64,000 bases of DNA from Oceanobacillus bengalensis (GTDB lineage Bacteria > Bacillota > Bacilli > Bacillales > Amphibacillaceae), in the NCBI RefSeq assembly GCF_003628445.1, contig NZ_RBZO01000016.1:26931-90930 (forward strand). Reading direction: 5' to 3'. This document shows, one piece after another, positions 8,102-17,477 of the stretch. A program made the translations under genes and the position numbers. The notes beneath the pieces were generated by a model that saw only the letters and a program-made list of their open reading frames with translations, made no database searches and was not told the DNA's origin. The stretch's first letter is position 1; the number at the start of each line of letters is the position of its first letter.

Positions 8102-9160
8102 TTATACGGAAACCATTTCTGATTGTACGTAATGATATAGTAGATTCTCTGTATGTTTCAAGGAATCTTCATGTGTTCTTTCAAATGCATGGGATGAATC
8201 AATCCCAGGCCCAATTAAGCCATGAACAATATCATGCCCAGCACGAATGGCAGCAGATGCATCTGAACCATAGTATGGATAGATATCAAGCTTAAAGCCA
8301 ATATCATTTCCTTTCGCAAGCTGGACCAAGTTTTTACGTAATCCATAATGGTATGGACCGCTTCCATCTTTCACACAAATGGAAACCGTATACTCATCTG
8401 TGGACTGTCCGTCCCCCATTGCACCCATGTCAACTGCTAAATACTCAATCGTTTCGGGAGTAATATTTGAATTTCCACCATAACCAATTTCTTCATTATT
8501 GGAAATCAAGAAGTTTGTTGTATATGGAAGGGTAATGTTTTCTTCTTTTAAACGTTTAATTAATTGCAATAAAATAGCAACACTTGCTTTATCATCTAAA
8601 TGACGAGATTTTATAAAACCATTATCTGTAATTTGAACACGTGGGTCAAAGGAAACAAAGTCACCAACTTCAATTCCGAGCGCACGTATGTCTTCTGCAT
8701 TCTCCACTTTTGCATCAATACGCACTTCCATGTTCTGCTGATCGCGTTTTGCATCACCTGCATCTTTATACACATGTACAGATGTTTGGTGCATCAAAAT
8801 CGTACCAGTAATCGTCTTTCCGCTTGTCGTATGGATTTCACAGTATTCCCCTTCAATCGAGTTATAACGAAAACCACCGATTAAATCTAGGCGAAGACGA
8901 CCATTACTTTTTACTTCCTTTACCATCGCGCCTAATGTATCCACATGGGCCGTTAACATCCGATGTTCATCATTATTCTTACCAGGTAGCGTTGCGATTA
9001 ACCCACCTTTACGGTTACGTTTGGTTTCCACATTTAATTCCTTCAAATAATCATCAACAAAAGTAATCACCTTTTCTGTATTACCTGATGGACTAGGAAT
9101 GGATACTAGTTCCTTAATCATCTCTTTTGTCGCATTCACATTTGGATATGTACTCATCAT
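8102..9160 (-). CDS. M42-family metallopeptidase (glutamyl aminopeptidase-like)
   Basis: 352 residues. Zinc-binding and catalytic motifs of the M42 tetrahedral aminopeptidases are present: TAHVDTLGAMVKEV (metal His and catalytic Asp), SRHLDDKASVAILLQL (bridging Asp), ISNNEEIGYGG (catalytic Glu pair), YLAVDMGAMG (Asp ligand), SSHAFERTHEDSL (His ligand). MMSTYPNVN at 9160 follows AGAGGAG and is chosen over the longer frame beginning at 9220. Cytoplasmic peptide degradation is the usual role. Confidence 0.92.
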   Translation of the reverse strand: MMSTYPNVNATKEMIKELVSIPSPSGNTEKVITFVDDYLKELNVETKRNRKGGLIATLPGKNNDEHRMLTAHVDTLGAMVKEVKSNGRLRLDLIGGFRYNSIEGEYCEIHTTSGKTITGTILMHQTSVHVYKDAGDAKRDQQNMEVRIDAKVENAEDIRALGIEVGDFVSFDPRVQITDNGFIKSRHLDDKASVAILLQLIKRLKEENITLPYTTNFLISNNEEIGYGGNSNITPETIEYLAVDMGAMGDGQSTDEYTVSICVKDGSGPYHYGLRKNLVQLAKGNDIGFKLDIYPYYGSDASAAIRAGHDIVHGLIGPGIDSSHAFERTHEDSLKHTENLLYHYVQSEMVSV

Positions 9161-9233
9161 GTAAACTCCTCTCAAACTTTTCTTTCTTTTTATTTTATCT
9201 CTAATAAACGAGTGTAACAACTTTGCCGTTTCT

Positions 9234-9806
9234 TCACTCTTTTTTCGACTGCTGTCCTTCCTCCATTTGGTCTACAATTTTTTCAGCAGCTCTTCGGTAT
9301 ACGTTACTCATATGTGTGAAGGATGCCACCATTAACAACTGTTTCTTGTACAACATGTCTTCCTCATCGCTTGATACTTCTTCTGCTACTTCTGCATTAA
9401 TTTGCAAGCTTTGCTCCTTAAAACGATTAACATTATTCTCACTTATATTCTCATAACTTTTATACAAGCCTTCTAAATCAAATGTATCATTATTTGCTAT
9501 ATCTAGTACTTTCTTTATGTCATTTATTGATAGTGCGCTCTTCATTTGATAGACCATGCTAATTAGCATGATGTGTTCTTTCGTATATTTTTTATTCTTT
9601 ACTGGGAAAAACAACTTTCCTTTCGCATAATTATTGATCATCGTTTTCGTTAAAATTTTTTCCTCTTCATTACGCTTCGTATCCGCATATTTCCTTTCAA
9701 ATAACTGTATGACTTGATCCATATATAAATCCAATTCTGGAATATCATCTATCGTTAAATACGAATCTAAATGAAGACTCTCTATTAATTCATGTATGTT
9801 TTCCAT
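9234..9806 (-). CDS. DUF1836-domain protein
   Basis: 190 residues. The pattern IDDIPELDLYMDQVIQLFE, LTKTMINNYAKGKLFFPV and YTKEHIMLISMVYQMK matches the DUF1836 family, whose central part looks like a MerR-type helix-turn-helix. ATG 9806 with GGAGT upstream is preferred over 9854. Family members are common in Firmicutes and of unknown role, probably DNA-binding. It ends 73 bases before the M42 gene on the same strand. Confidence 0.8.
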   Translation of the reverse strand: MENIHELIESLHLDSYLTIDDIPELDLYMDQVIQLFERKYADTKRNEEEKILTKTMINNYAKGKLFFPVKNKKYTKEHIMLISMVYQMKSALSINDIKKVLDIANNDTFDLEGLYKSYENISENNVNRFKEQSLQINAEVAEEVSSDEEDMLYKKQLLMVASFTHMSNVYRRAAEKIVDQMEEGQQSKKE

Positions 9807-9933
9807 TTTCTTAACTCCATTTTTTTCTTTTATTATACGTAAACGAAAGTTCAAAGTAAACCTTGACTAGATGGTGATATACATATATGATGTTTATATA
9901 GTTTTCAAAACTACATAACAAAGTGAAGGGTTG

Positions 9934-10590
9934 ATGACATTGAATACACATATCCGAGAACCGATTAATACATGGACACATCTAATAGGAGCTGTTTTAG
10001 CACTATTTGGCCTGATTGCACTAATTGTAAAAGCTGCAACGACAACGAATTCCGCTTTAGTTATAACTGCTGTCATCATTTTCGGAATTAGCATGATTCT
10101 ACTATACTCCTCATCAGCAACATATCATATGGTCATTGCAAAGGACCGTGTCATCGCATTTTTACGAAAAATCGACCATTCGATGATATTTGTTTTGATT
10201 GCAGGAACATACACGCCTTTTTGTTTAATTACGTTAAAAGGTACAACCTTGGGATGGGTATTATTTTTTGTGGTAAACGGACTAGCTTTACTTGGCGTGA
10301 CTTTCAAATTAACTTGGTTTAACGCACCACGATGGTTATCTACTGCCATCTACATTGGGCTAGGCTGGCTTATCATTTTCTTCAGCGGTGAATTAGCACC
10401 AGCATTAGGTGTAGGTGGAATGACATTTTTAATCTTAGGTGGAGCTGCATATACTTTAGGTGGAATCATTTATGGTTTCAAGCCGAAGTTCCTTCAATTT
10501 AGAAACTGGGGCTTCCATGAGATTTTTCATATTTTTATTTTGTTCGGAAGCTTGTTTCACTTTATTTGTATTTATGTTTATGTGCTATAA
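9934..10590 (+). CDS. trhA: hemolysin III / PAQR-family membrane protein
   Basis: About 218 residues with seven hydrophobic segments. PAQR/hemolysin III signatures: HIREPINTWTHLIGAVLAL at the N-terminus, LYSSSATYHM, KIDHSMIFVLIAGTYTPF and GFHEIFHIFILFGSLFHF, holding the serine, histidine and aspartate residues that bind zinc in this family. The frame opens at TTG 9931; ATG 9934 and TTG 9940 are also possible, the last having the best spacing to AAGGG. Bacterial TrhA is linked to membrane lipid homeostasis and not to true haemolysis. Confidence 0.87.
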   Translation: MTLNTHIREPINTWTHLIGAVLALFGLIALIVKAATTTNSALVITAVIIFGISMILLYSSSATYHMVIAKDRVIAFLRKIDHSMIFVLIAGTYTPFCLITLKGTTLGWVLFFVVNGLALLGVTFKLTWFNAPRWLSTAIYIGLGWLIIFFSGELAPALGVGGMTFLILGGAAYTLGGIIYGFKPKFLQFRNWGFHEIFHIFILFGSLFHFICIYVYVL

Positions 10591-10678
10591 AAAACGCACC
10601 ATTATGATCTAGTTTTTAATAGATAGATTGATTCTATCAATAGTGAGGTAACTCCTAATTTAAAAATCGTTACTTTTT

Positions 10679-11155
10679 CTACTGTTTAGCTAGCTTCTTA
10701 TAATAAACAAGGGTAGTATTATCATTTATTTTTTTAGTAACCCCTGTTTGGCTGTATCCCATTTTTTCGTATAAATAACAATTCCTTTTTTCTTCTAATA
10801 TAGTGGCTAACTCCCAACTAGTTGCTTGAGGAAACATTTCTTCGAGCAACTTCATAGCATTTTGAGCAATCCCTTTACCTTGGTAATTAAGATCAATAAA
10901 CATTGGGCTTATCCAAAATTGTTCATCCTTTTCCCCAAAAATACAGATAGCACCTACAAGTGTACGATCCACAATTATTTTATAAAATCCACCACTAGGA
11001 TGATTGATTCTCGTAATCACCCTCTCAATACTTTCATTTACTGGATTAGTATCGTAATCCTTATATTTCTCCAACAATGGCTGAAAAGCATTGAGCTGCA
11101 TATCAAAAATTGACTTTGCATCATTACTTGTTGCTTTTTCTAACTTCATTTCCAA
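10679..11155 (-). CDS. GNAT-family N-acetyltransferase
   Basis: 158 residues with the GNAT core: GFYKIIVDRTLVGAICIFG (beta strands 2-3), PMFIDLNYQGKGIAQNAMKLLEE (acetyl-CoA pyrophosphate loop, pattern QxxGxA/G) and NCYLYEKMGYSQTG (C-terminal strand). The TTG at 11155 is spaced well from GGAGGGGG; the ATG two codons on is an alternative. Substrate unknown. Confidence 0.85.
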   Translation of the reverse strand: MEMKLEKATSNDAKSIFDMQLNAFQPLLEKYKDYDTNPVNESIERVITRINHPSGGFYKIIVDRTLVGAICIFGEKDEQFWISPMFIDLNYQGKGIAQNAMKLLEEMFPQATSWELATILEEKRNCYLYEKMGYSQTGVTKKINDNTTLVYYKKLAKQ

Positions 11156-11272
11156 TAAAATCCCCCTCCATTTAAGAAGCCTTGCTCTGCATTAAGGGTG
11201 CCACTCCTTCTTTAGATTGATAAGATTCAATCATAACAAACTTATTTTTTCATCTGCTACGACACCCATAAG

Positions 11273-11737
11273 TTACAAGGTCATCCCCTTTTTCTTAGCA
11301 TCTGCATCTAAACCTGCTCCAATTGCTACACCAATTCCCATTCCGAGTGGTAATCCTAATCCAATATTATCAAATATAAGTAATCCAAATACGATGCCTA
11401 AACTCGTGCCAATAGACATATATATACTCAGATAATACCCACTTGTTACTAACTTGTGTTGTTTCTGTAAATGAGAACTAATGTTATCTATTTTTTGTTT
11501 ATGATGTTTAACATCATTTTCTATAAGTTCATCTACCTTATCTACAAGTTGTATGATATGGTTTTCTAAGTCAATAAAGTGTTGAAAACATTCTTCACAT
11601 TCGGATGAAAAAGAACCCAACTTTTGAATGATTCGATTACACTTTCCTAATTCAAGTTTTCTAGCATCTTTCTCATCAACCGTATTTCTAAATTCCTCAA
11701 GAATCGTTTTTAGTTTTTCAACTCGTTGACTTTCCAC
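11273..11737 (-). CDS. coiled-coil protein with glycine-rich membrane tail
   Basis: 154 residues, not recognised as a named family. Residues 1-95 are charged and helical; residues about 100-145 form two hydrophobic stretches with alternating glycines (SIYMSIGTSLGIVFGLLIF, GLPLGMGIGVAIGAGLDA), as in glycine-zipper membrane hairpins. The tail ends DAKKKGMTL. It could be a small membrane-associated structural protein. Confidence 0.55.
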   Translation of the reverse strand: MESQRVEKLKTILEEFRNTVDEKDARKLELGKCNRIIQKLGSFSSECEECFQHFIDLENHIIQLVDKVDELIENDVKHHKQKIDNISSHLQKQHKLVTSGYYLSIYMSIGTSLGIVFGLLIFDNIGLGLPLGMGIGVAIGAGLDADAKKKGMTL

Positions 11738-11794
11738 AGCTCGGCCTCCTCCATTATTACTCCCAGGATGTAGATACCATAAACACTCATCATT

Positions 11795-11878
11795 TTATTT
11801 CTTTTTCTTATGATAGTAACTGCCACCTAAGACAACTAAAAAAATCACAAAAATGGCTACGATTATACTAATATCCAT
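11795..11878 (-). CDS. possible single-pass membrane microprotein (27 aa)
   Basis: ATG 11878 follows GGGGGTGA at seven-base spacing. The product is MDISIIVAIFVIFLVVLGG followed by SYYHKKKK: one hydrophobic helix and a lysine-rich end. The strong ribosome binding site and the clean membrane-peptide design support it, but the frame is too short for certainty. Confidence 0.45.
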   Translation of the reverse strand: MDISIIVAIFVIFLVVLGGSYYHKKKK

Positions 11879-12235
11879 CCGTTCACCCCCGATAAAGTTA
11901 ATAATGATTACGTTACAAAAATAAAAACAAGGTTTCCACTTTCTTATTTTCCACTATTCTGGAAATTGGATCAGTTGAAGAAGTCTTGTTTATTCTCTCT
12001 TTTATCGGTTTTTGTGATTGCTGTTCTTAAGATAAAGTTATAAGTCTCTTTCTCTGATTATTTTAACATAGTATCCAATCACCATTATATATATTTTCAG
12101 AATATTATATTCCGCATTTAAGTTCGTTCTTTATTTCTCATTAACGGCATTATTTATCTAGATATTTCGTTAGGTACCAAGGCAGGGAATGATTGGTTAA
12201 ATATCGAATTATACAGTGAAGGGGGCGTTACTATT
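11879..12235. other. intergenic region without recognised gene
   Basis: 357 AT-rich bases. No frame with a ribosome binding site was found. A GAAGGGGG near 12220 serves the downstream metalloprotease-like gene. No further motif could be named. Confidence 0.5.
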
Positions 12236-13084
12236 TTGCGAATTGTAGATACATATCCATCTTTTCCGATAAATCCTACGATAGAAAGCTTACGAAACTA
12301 TTATCATCAGTACCCAGAAATCTTTGATTATTATTTCTCCAGACATTGTACAGATAATAATGAACGATTAGCTAAAGCCATTGATAAATATAGCATGGAC
12401 AAACATTCAATTAAAATCGTATATAATCAAATTGGTAGTCTAATCAAAAATGTTGTTCAAATTTATGAAAAAAAATATCAACTATCCTTCCCAGTCGATA
12501 TTAATCTTATTGTCGGAGCTTATGGGTCCAATGCCTATACAAATCGAAAATTCATACCCGATATAACGTTTGCTATGGAAAGGTTAACCCATGAGAAGGA
12601 TCCCCTGCAGGTCATTATTGCCCATGAATTTGGCCATGTCGCACATAACATTATTTCGGATCAACACAATATTGACTGGACAACAATGCAATGGGAACAT
12701 CCTTATGTTTGGTTATTACAAGAAGGGGCAGCTACCCATTTCTCTAGACAGATATTACCTGGTTTGCATCCATCTATCTACTTTTCTTATAAAAGTGACG
12801 GATCTAGATGGCTAGAGTTTGCTCGAAAACATCATACTGAATTAATTACTAGATTTTGGCATGACGTAATGAAAGAGAAAACAAGTAATGAAATATTCAA
12901 AGAGTGGTTTTCTATTAATGGTGGGAAAACTTTTGGTTACACCAGACTAGCCTACTATATAGCAGATTGTATGTTTCAGGACTTTGTAACACAAGAAGGA
13001 GAAATAAGTACGCTCCTTTTGTGGAAAGACAAAACCTACTATCAAAAAGTGAATAATTGGTTTAATCAAATGATTAAAAGGTAA
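12236..13084 (+). CDS. predicted zinc metalloprotease (HExxH)
   Basis: 282 residues with VIIAHEFGHVAHN (HEFGH zinc motif) at about residue 128 and a downstream glutamate in WLLQEGAATHFSRQ, the gluzincin arrangement found in DUF2268-like predicted Zn-dependent proteases. No signal peptide, so it is probably cytoplasmic. TTG 12236 is the first codon after GAAGGGGGCG. Substrate unknown; single gene. Confidence 0.7.
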   Translation: MRIVDTYPSFPINPTIESLRNYYHQYPEIFDYYFSRHCTDNNERLAKAIDKYSMDKHSIKIVYNQIGSLIKNVVQIYEKKYQLSFPVDINLIVGAYGSNAYTNRKFIPDITFAMERLTHEKDPLQVIIAHEFGHVAHNIISDQHNIDWTTMQWEHPYVWLLQEGAATHFSRQILPGLHPSIYFSYKSDGSRWLEFARKHHTELITRFWHDVMKEKTSNEIFKEWFSINGGKTFGYTRLAYYIADCMFQDFVTQEGEISTLLLWKDKTYYQKVNNWFNQMIKR

Positions 13085-13266
13085 ATCTCTAGCTAGGAGA
13101 CTTACCTTTCAAGGCAATGCCTCTACCTCAAGGATAATTAACTTTGAGGTCCTTGGTATTATTAATTAATCATAGTCATTCGGTCACCATATTCAAATAA
13201 AAACAAACGTATATTTTCTACACACTCCCAAATAATAAGGGAAATACCAAATTTTAGGAGGACTCC

Positions 13267-13743
13267 ATGAAAAGAATTTTCATCTTAATATGCATAGCTC
13301 TGCCTTTTCTAACTGGATTTGAAGGAGCAGAGAACCTTGAAGTTTTGGACATAGAGTTAACGATTATTAAGTCAGAAGGTAGCCTGCGCTATGACTTCTT
13401 ACTGGAAAACACAGGTGATAAACCCATTGAGAGCGACTTCGATTATCCAGGACAACATCCATTCGGAATCGAGTTTGTTGTCAGGCCAAATGATGAATTA
13501 GCTACATTAATGGAAATGGAACCAAATACAAAATACAAGAAAATGCAACCGATGGGTAGCGGCTCAAGAGGCTATTTTGAACCTGGTGAAGAGGCTCCAT
13601 TTCATGTTTCGTATAAAATAAAGGACGATGTTAATTTTGAACAAGTAAAAAAGCAAGCACTAAATAGCACACTACTTATATTAGATGGTGTTACTGTCTC
13701 TGCTGAGTACCCATTAGATGAATACAAGGACATGTTGAAATAG
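13267..13743 (+). CDS. secreted protein of unknown function
   Basis: 158 residues with a short signal peptide (MKRIFILICIALPFLTGFEG). The rest looks like a beta-sandwich (YDFLLENTGDKPIESDFDYPG; SGSRGYFEPGEEAPFHVSYKI), similar to intracellular-proteinase-inhibitor or uncharacterised extracellular proteins, but no family can be assigned. TTAGGAGG precedes the ATG. Confidence 0.6.
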   Translation: MKRIFILICIALPFLTGFEGAENLEVLDIELTIIKSEGSLRYDFLLENTGDKPIESDFDYPGQHPFGIEFVVRPNDELATLMEMEPNTKYKKMQPMGSGSRGYFEPGEEAPFHVSYKIKDDVNFEQVKKQALNSTLLILDGVTVSAEYPLDEYKDMLK

Positions 13744-13762
13744 TGTGTATCTCATTCAAAAG

Positions 13763-13798
13763 CAAACTTCTTTCGCTATATGAAAGAAGTTTGTTTTT
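13763..13798. terminator. terminator between convergent genes
   Basis: CAAACTTCTTTC and GAAAGAAGTTTG pair perfectly around an eight-base loop, followed by TTTTT on the forward strand. It separates the secreted protein gene from the convergent coiled-coil gene. Confidence 0.85.
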
Positions 13799-13804
13799 AC
13801 ATTT

Positions 13805-14851
13805 TCAATAATCTTCAATCAATCGTGTTCTTTCTTCGATAATCAATGTATGTTCATTCTCTTTCTCTTCTTTTTCTTCCTCTAATTCTCTTAAAATAGC
13901 GGTAACTGTGGATTTTTGACTCTTAATATTTTCAAGAGATTCAGAAATCCTTTCTTGAACCATCCAGTCTACAATAAATCCGTCGAAGAAAAAGTCAGCA
14001 AATTTTAAGAGTCCAGAAATATCAATTTGTAGTTGTGCCGTTTGATCAATATCTAATAACTCTTTTTGAAAATGACGCATTCTGCCCTGAGCAACATGAA
14101 TATGTTCTGTAGCTTTATCGATGTAATCATGTTTTACTGCCGAAGACAATGCTCCTCCACCAAATAAGTCAAATGTTCCCCATGATTCTGCTTCATCTAA
14201 AGATGCTATGGCCTGGTTCAATGCATCGATAACTGTATTTCCTGCTTCCAGTGCTTCTTCTAGCTCCTCAACATAAGCTCCTGTGTCCCCTTCTTTTTCA
14301 CTCAGTTCATATAATTTTTCACGAAAAGCAGCATTATTCCCTTGTAACTTTTCCGTTTTTAATGTAATCAACGCTTGGTATTCCTCTTCAACACCAGATA
14401 CCGATTCTAATCTATCTATTAATGTAACGATAGATTCCTCAATTTCCAGCTTCGTTTTCCTCGCTTCTTCTAGCTGTAATTGCACAGCCACGACTTCTTG
14501 TTTTTCTATTTCGATTTTCTCATACTTTTTACCAATTAGAGTCTGGATTAGATTGGTTATCCCGATCCCTTCTAACTTCTTCACGTCTTTTTCCTCAGAT
14601 TTTAGTTTTACCGTCAAGTTTGTTATTTCCTGCTCTATTCCTATTAGCTCATCTTGATAATCTTCTAACTGCACTTCCCACTTGTGCTTCTTTCTTCGTT
14701 TCCCTTTTATAAAAACCATCTTTTCATTTAATGTATCTAACAATTGCTCCACCCCTTTATTATACGTACGAATGAGGAGGATACTTTGTTTCAATTTAAA
14801 AAGATGCCTCCCTAAATATAGGAAAGCACCTAACTGAAAGAGCTTATGCAT
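13805..14851 (-). CDS. long coiled-coil protein of unknown function
   Basis: 348 residues, dominated by glutamate/lysine-rich heptads from about 50 to 215 and 300 to 345. A conserved-looking patch ESWGTFDLFGGGALSSAVKH near residue 222 interrupts the coils; similar W-G-T-[FW]-D-x-x-G-G-G patches occur in hypothetical Bacillaceae proteins. The N-terminus is moderately hydrophobic (LFQLGAFLYLGRHLF). It overlaps the upstream FMN reductase by eight bases, so the two are co-translated. Function unknown. Confidence 0.6.
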   Translation of the reverse strand: MHKLFQLGAFLYLGRHLFKLKQSILLIRTYNKGVEQLLDTLNEKMVFIKGKRRKKHKWEVQLEDYQDELIGIEQEITNLTVKLKSEEKDVKKLEGIGITNLIQTLIGKKYEKIEIEKQEVVAVQLQLEEARKTKLEIEESIVTLIDRLESVSGVEEEYQALITLKTEKLQGNNAAFREKLYELSEKEGDTGAYVEELEEALEAGNTVIDALNQAIASLDEAESWGTFDLFGGGALSSAVKHDYIDKATEHIHVAQGRMRHFQKELLDIDQTAQLQIDISGLLKFADFFFDGFIVDWMVQERISESLENIKSQKSTVTAILRELEEEKEEKENEHTLIIEERTRLIEDY

Positions 14852-15395
14852 TATGTCTCTTGATTAAATCAACAAACGTATCAACGAAGGATTGTAAAAA
14901 TTGAACGGTTCCTTCATTTGTGATTTTGCCGCCATCCAATAATTCTGCTGAGTTGCCAATATATGCTTCTGGTTGCTGAACAACTGGCATATTTAGAAAA
15001 GTAAGTACCTGACGTAAATGATGATTTGCACCAAATCCGCTAATCGCACCTGGAGATTGGCTGATGATTGCTGCAGGCTTACCATTCCATACACTTTCCC
15101 CATAAGGACGGGACCCTACATCCAATGCATTCTTCAGTACGCCAGGTATAGAACGATTATATTCAGGTGTTACAAATAAAAATGCGTCTAGCCCCTTAAC
15201 TGTGTTACGGAATGTTGTGTATTCAGCAGGAGTTCCCAGATCACCTTCGAAATCCTGATTAAATAAGGGAAGATTTCCAATTTCAACAAACTCTGTTTCA
15301 TATCCACTAGGGAATAAGCCAGCCACATTATCTGCAATTTGTTTAGAGAATGCCTCTTTACGTAAACTACCAACTACAATACCAACTTTTGTCAT
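14844..15395 (-). CDS. NADPH-dependent FMN reductase (flavodoxin-like)
   Basis: 183 residues with flavodoxin-fold motifs of the NADPH-dependent FMN reductase family: VGIVVGSLRKEAFSKQIAD (phosphate loop), FVTPEYNRSIPGVLKNALD and IISQSPGAISGFGANHHLRQ. Such enzymes reduce azo dyes, quinones or chromate with FMN. Its place next to the quinone-detoxification cluster suggests a quinone reductase role; this is inference. Confidence 0.87.
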   Translation of the reverse strand: MTKVGIVVGSLRKEAFSKQIADNVAGLFPSGYETEFVEIGNLPLFNQDFEGDLGTPAEYTTFRNTVKGLDAFLFVTPEYNRSIPGVLKNALDVGSRPYGESVWNGKPAAIISQSPGAISGFGANHHLRQVLTFLNMPVVQQPEAYIGNSAELLDGGKITNEGTVQFLQSFVDTFVDLIKRHNA

Positions 15396-15586
15396 TTAAA
15401 CTCACCATCCTAGGTTTTATTTGAACAAACTTCAGTGGTATTTTTCTACTAATTTATTTTTATATACTACAATTATTTTGTGAGAAAAAGTTTTTTTTGC
15501 TGTCATTGTTCGAATCCGACAAGATATTTTTTAAACTACTTCACATTAAACTTCTCCCTCCATTCCATTATACATGGGAATTGACG

Positions 15587-15723
15587 TTAACTTGATGACC
15601 ATTCATTTATCATTTTTTGAGCTTCCTTTACATGTAGTATCCGAACAGATTGGTGTAGAAAGCTCCGAATCTCTTCTGGATTAAACACTTCGATAAAAAT
15701 AGTACGTACAGGTAACAAGAAAT
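15587..15723 (-). pseudogene. possible 3' remnant of an unknown gene
   Basis: A reverse-strand frame without a start reads LLPVRTIFIEVFNPEEI, then RSFLHQSVRILHVKEAQKMI, then NEWSSS and TAA at 15587-15589. Its amino-acid composition looks protein-like, unlike the overlapping frames, but no family is recognised and nothing upstream supports a complete gene. The rest of 15,396-15,821 shows no gene. Confidence 0.3.
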
Positions 15724-15774
15724 GGATTTTAGTGTGGTTACTGCAATTCTGATTACTTCATATTTTCTAGTAGA

Positions 15775-15817
15775 AAACTCGCTATTAACTTGCCTCCAAG
15801 TTAATAGCGAGAATTTT
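15775..15817 (-). terminator. terminator of the dioxygenase/esterase cluster
   Basis: CTCGCTATTAACTTG and CAAGTTAATAGCGAG form a perfect 15-bp stem with a four-base loop, with AAAAT/TTTTC tracts at both ends. It lies just past the esterase stop. Confidence 0.88.
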
Positions 15818-15821
15818 CGTT

Positions 15822-16424
15822 TTATATATTCTGATACCATTTACCAGCTGCTTCTACTTCGCTAAACGTCAACTGATGACCTCTGTTTTCCCAATGAAGT
15901 TCTACACTTGCACCTGCATCTCCCAACAAGGATTTTAGTTCTTCTGATTCCTGAGCAGGGCAAATTGGATCATTCGTACCTGCTGCAATAAATACATTTT
16001 TATCTGATAAATTGGGTAATTGAATCCCTCTTCTTGGAACCATTGGATGATGCAATATCGCTCCTTTTAATGCATCCTGATAATGGAATAGCAGGCTTGC
16101 TGCGATATTTGCACCATTTGAATATCCGATCGCAATAATATTGTTACGGTCAAATTCATACTTTTCCGCAGCTTCATCTAGAAATTCATGTAATTCCTTT
16201 GTACGGAAAACTAAATCTTCTTCATCAAAAACACCTTCTGCGAGTCTCTTGAAAAAGCGTGGCATTCCATTCTCTAGAACATTTCCCCTCACACTTAATA
16301 CGTTTGCATCTGGATCGACTTTATCCGCAAGTGGTAGCAGGTCTTGCTCCGTGCCTCCAGTTCCGTGTAATAATAGTAATGTTGGTTTCGATGGATTATT
16401 ACCTTTTCTGAAAATATGCTTCAT
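15822..16424 (-). CDS. carboxylesterase / phospholipase (MhqD-like)
   Basis: 200-residue alpha/beta hydrolase. LLLHGTGGTEQDLLPLA holds the oxyanion loop, AIGYSNGANIAASLL the nucleophile serine, GTNDPICP the acid and RGHQLT the histidine. The size and motifs match the dienelactone-hydrolase/phospholipase group that includes Bacillus MhqD, which acts in methyl-hydroquinone resistance. It is the last gene of a leftward cluster of ring-cleaving dioxygenases, which supports that role. Confidence 0.85.
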   Translation of the reverse strand: MKHIFRKGNNPSKPTLLLLHGTGGTEQDLLPLADKVDPDANVLSVRGNVLENGMPRFFKRLAEGVFDEEDLVFRTKELHEFLDEAAEKYEFDRNNIIAIGYSNGANIAASLLFHYQDALKGAILHHPMVPRRGIQLPNLSDKNVFIAAGTNDPICPAQESEELKSLLGDAGASVELHWENRGHQLTFSEVEAAGKWYQNI

Positions 16425-16457
16425 TGATTATTCCCCTTTTCTTGTTTTATTTCGTTC

Positions 16458-17444
16458 TTACGCTTCATATTCCTTTTCAATTTCCTTTGTACTTCTTACT
16501 GTTTCAATCGGACGAACTAATTTTTCTATTTCTTCACGTTTAGGCTCTAAGAATGGAGGTAAAGATAACTTCTCCCCAAGCGTTTCATACGATTCATCTC
16601 CCATAAAACCAGGTCCATCTGTCGCAAATTCAAATAAAATTTGTGGTGCAACTCTTGCGTATAATGACTCAAAGAAGTGACGATCCACATAACCAGATGT
16701 AGGGAATCCAAAACTACTCATTCTTTCAATCCACTCTTCTAAGACAGCACGGTCCTCTACACGGAATGCTGCGTGATGCACGGTACCATATCCTTGACGT
16801 GCTGGAGGTAAAACTACATTTTTCTCCACATATATTTGTGCACCATTTCCACCTTCACCAACTTCAAACAAATGCAGTGAACCATCCTGTGCGATTTCTT
16901 TAAATAGAAGTACTTTTTCTAATACTTCTTTAAAATAATCAAATTCTTTAATACGAACATGAATTGGTCCGAGTCCTGTTATTGCATATTCTAAAGGGAT
17001 TGGCCCTTTTTGCCATGGTGTACCTGAAGCAACACCTTTATTATTTTCATCAGAAATCAATTGATATTGTTGGTCATCGAAATCAACGAATGATAGTGTC
17101 TTCACACCAAATGTTTCTTTAATACCTGTATGCTTCACTTCTACACGATCGAAGCGTTTTACCCAGTAGTCTAATGCTGCGTCGGTCGGTACACGGAAAG
17201 ATGTTTTAAAAATTTCATTTGTTCCATGCTCACCCTTAGGAATTCCAGGGAAATCGAAGAACGTCATATCTGTTCCCGCACTCCCCTTATCGTCTGCGAA
17301 AAACAGGTGATACGTTTGAATATCGTCCTGGTTAACTGTCTTCTTCACTAAACGCATTCCTAAAACATAAGTAAAAAATTCATAGTTCTTTTCTGCGCTA
17401 CTTGTAATTGCTGTAACATGGTGCATTCCTTTTAGGTGATTCAT
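16458..17444 (-). CDS. ring-cleaving dioxygenase (MhqO-like, VOC fold)
   Basis: 328 residues in two vicinal-oxygen-chelate domains. GMHHVTAITSSAEKNYEFF and LRLVKKT-type segments start domain one; TVHHAAFRVEDRAVLEEWI and a glutamate in ILFEFATDGPGF complete the metal site (His, His, Glu). ATG 17444 follows GGAGG. Relatives MhqA, MhqE and MhqO of Bacillus subtilis cleave hydroquinone or catechol-like compounds. One of three paralogues here. Confidence 0.87.
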   Translation of the reverse strand: MNHLKGMHHVTAITSSAEKNYEFFTYVLGMRLVKKTVNQDDIQTYHLFFADDKGSAGTDMTFFDFPGIPKGEHGTNEIFKTSFRVPTDAALDYWVKRFDRVEVKHTGIKETFGVKTLSFVDFDDQQYQLISDENNKGVASGTPWQKGPIPLEYAITGLGPIHVRIKEFDYFKEVLEKVLLFKEIAQDGSLHLFEVGEGGNGAQIYVEKNVVLPPARQGYGTVHHAAFRVEDRAVLEEWIERMSSFGFPTSGYVDRHFFESLYARVAPQILFEFATDGPGFMGDESYETLGEKLSLPPFLEPKREEIEKLVRPIETVRSTKEIEKEYEA

Positions 17445-17477
17445 TTTAAATTCCTCCAAAAAATTTATTTTTTAGTA

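Noticed and set aside
15628..15840. 70-residue reverse frame in the region behind the FMN reductase
   Set aside because: It runs through a terminator stem, has no ribosome binding site and overlaps a better frame in the same direction.
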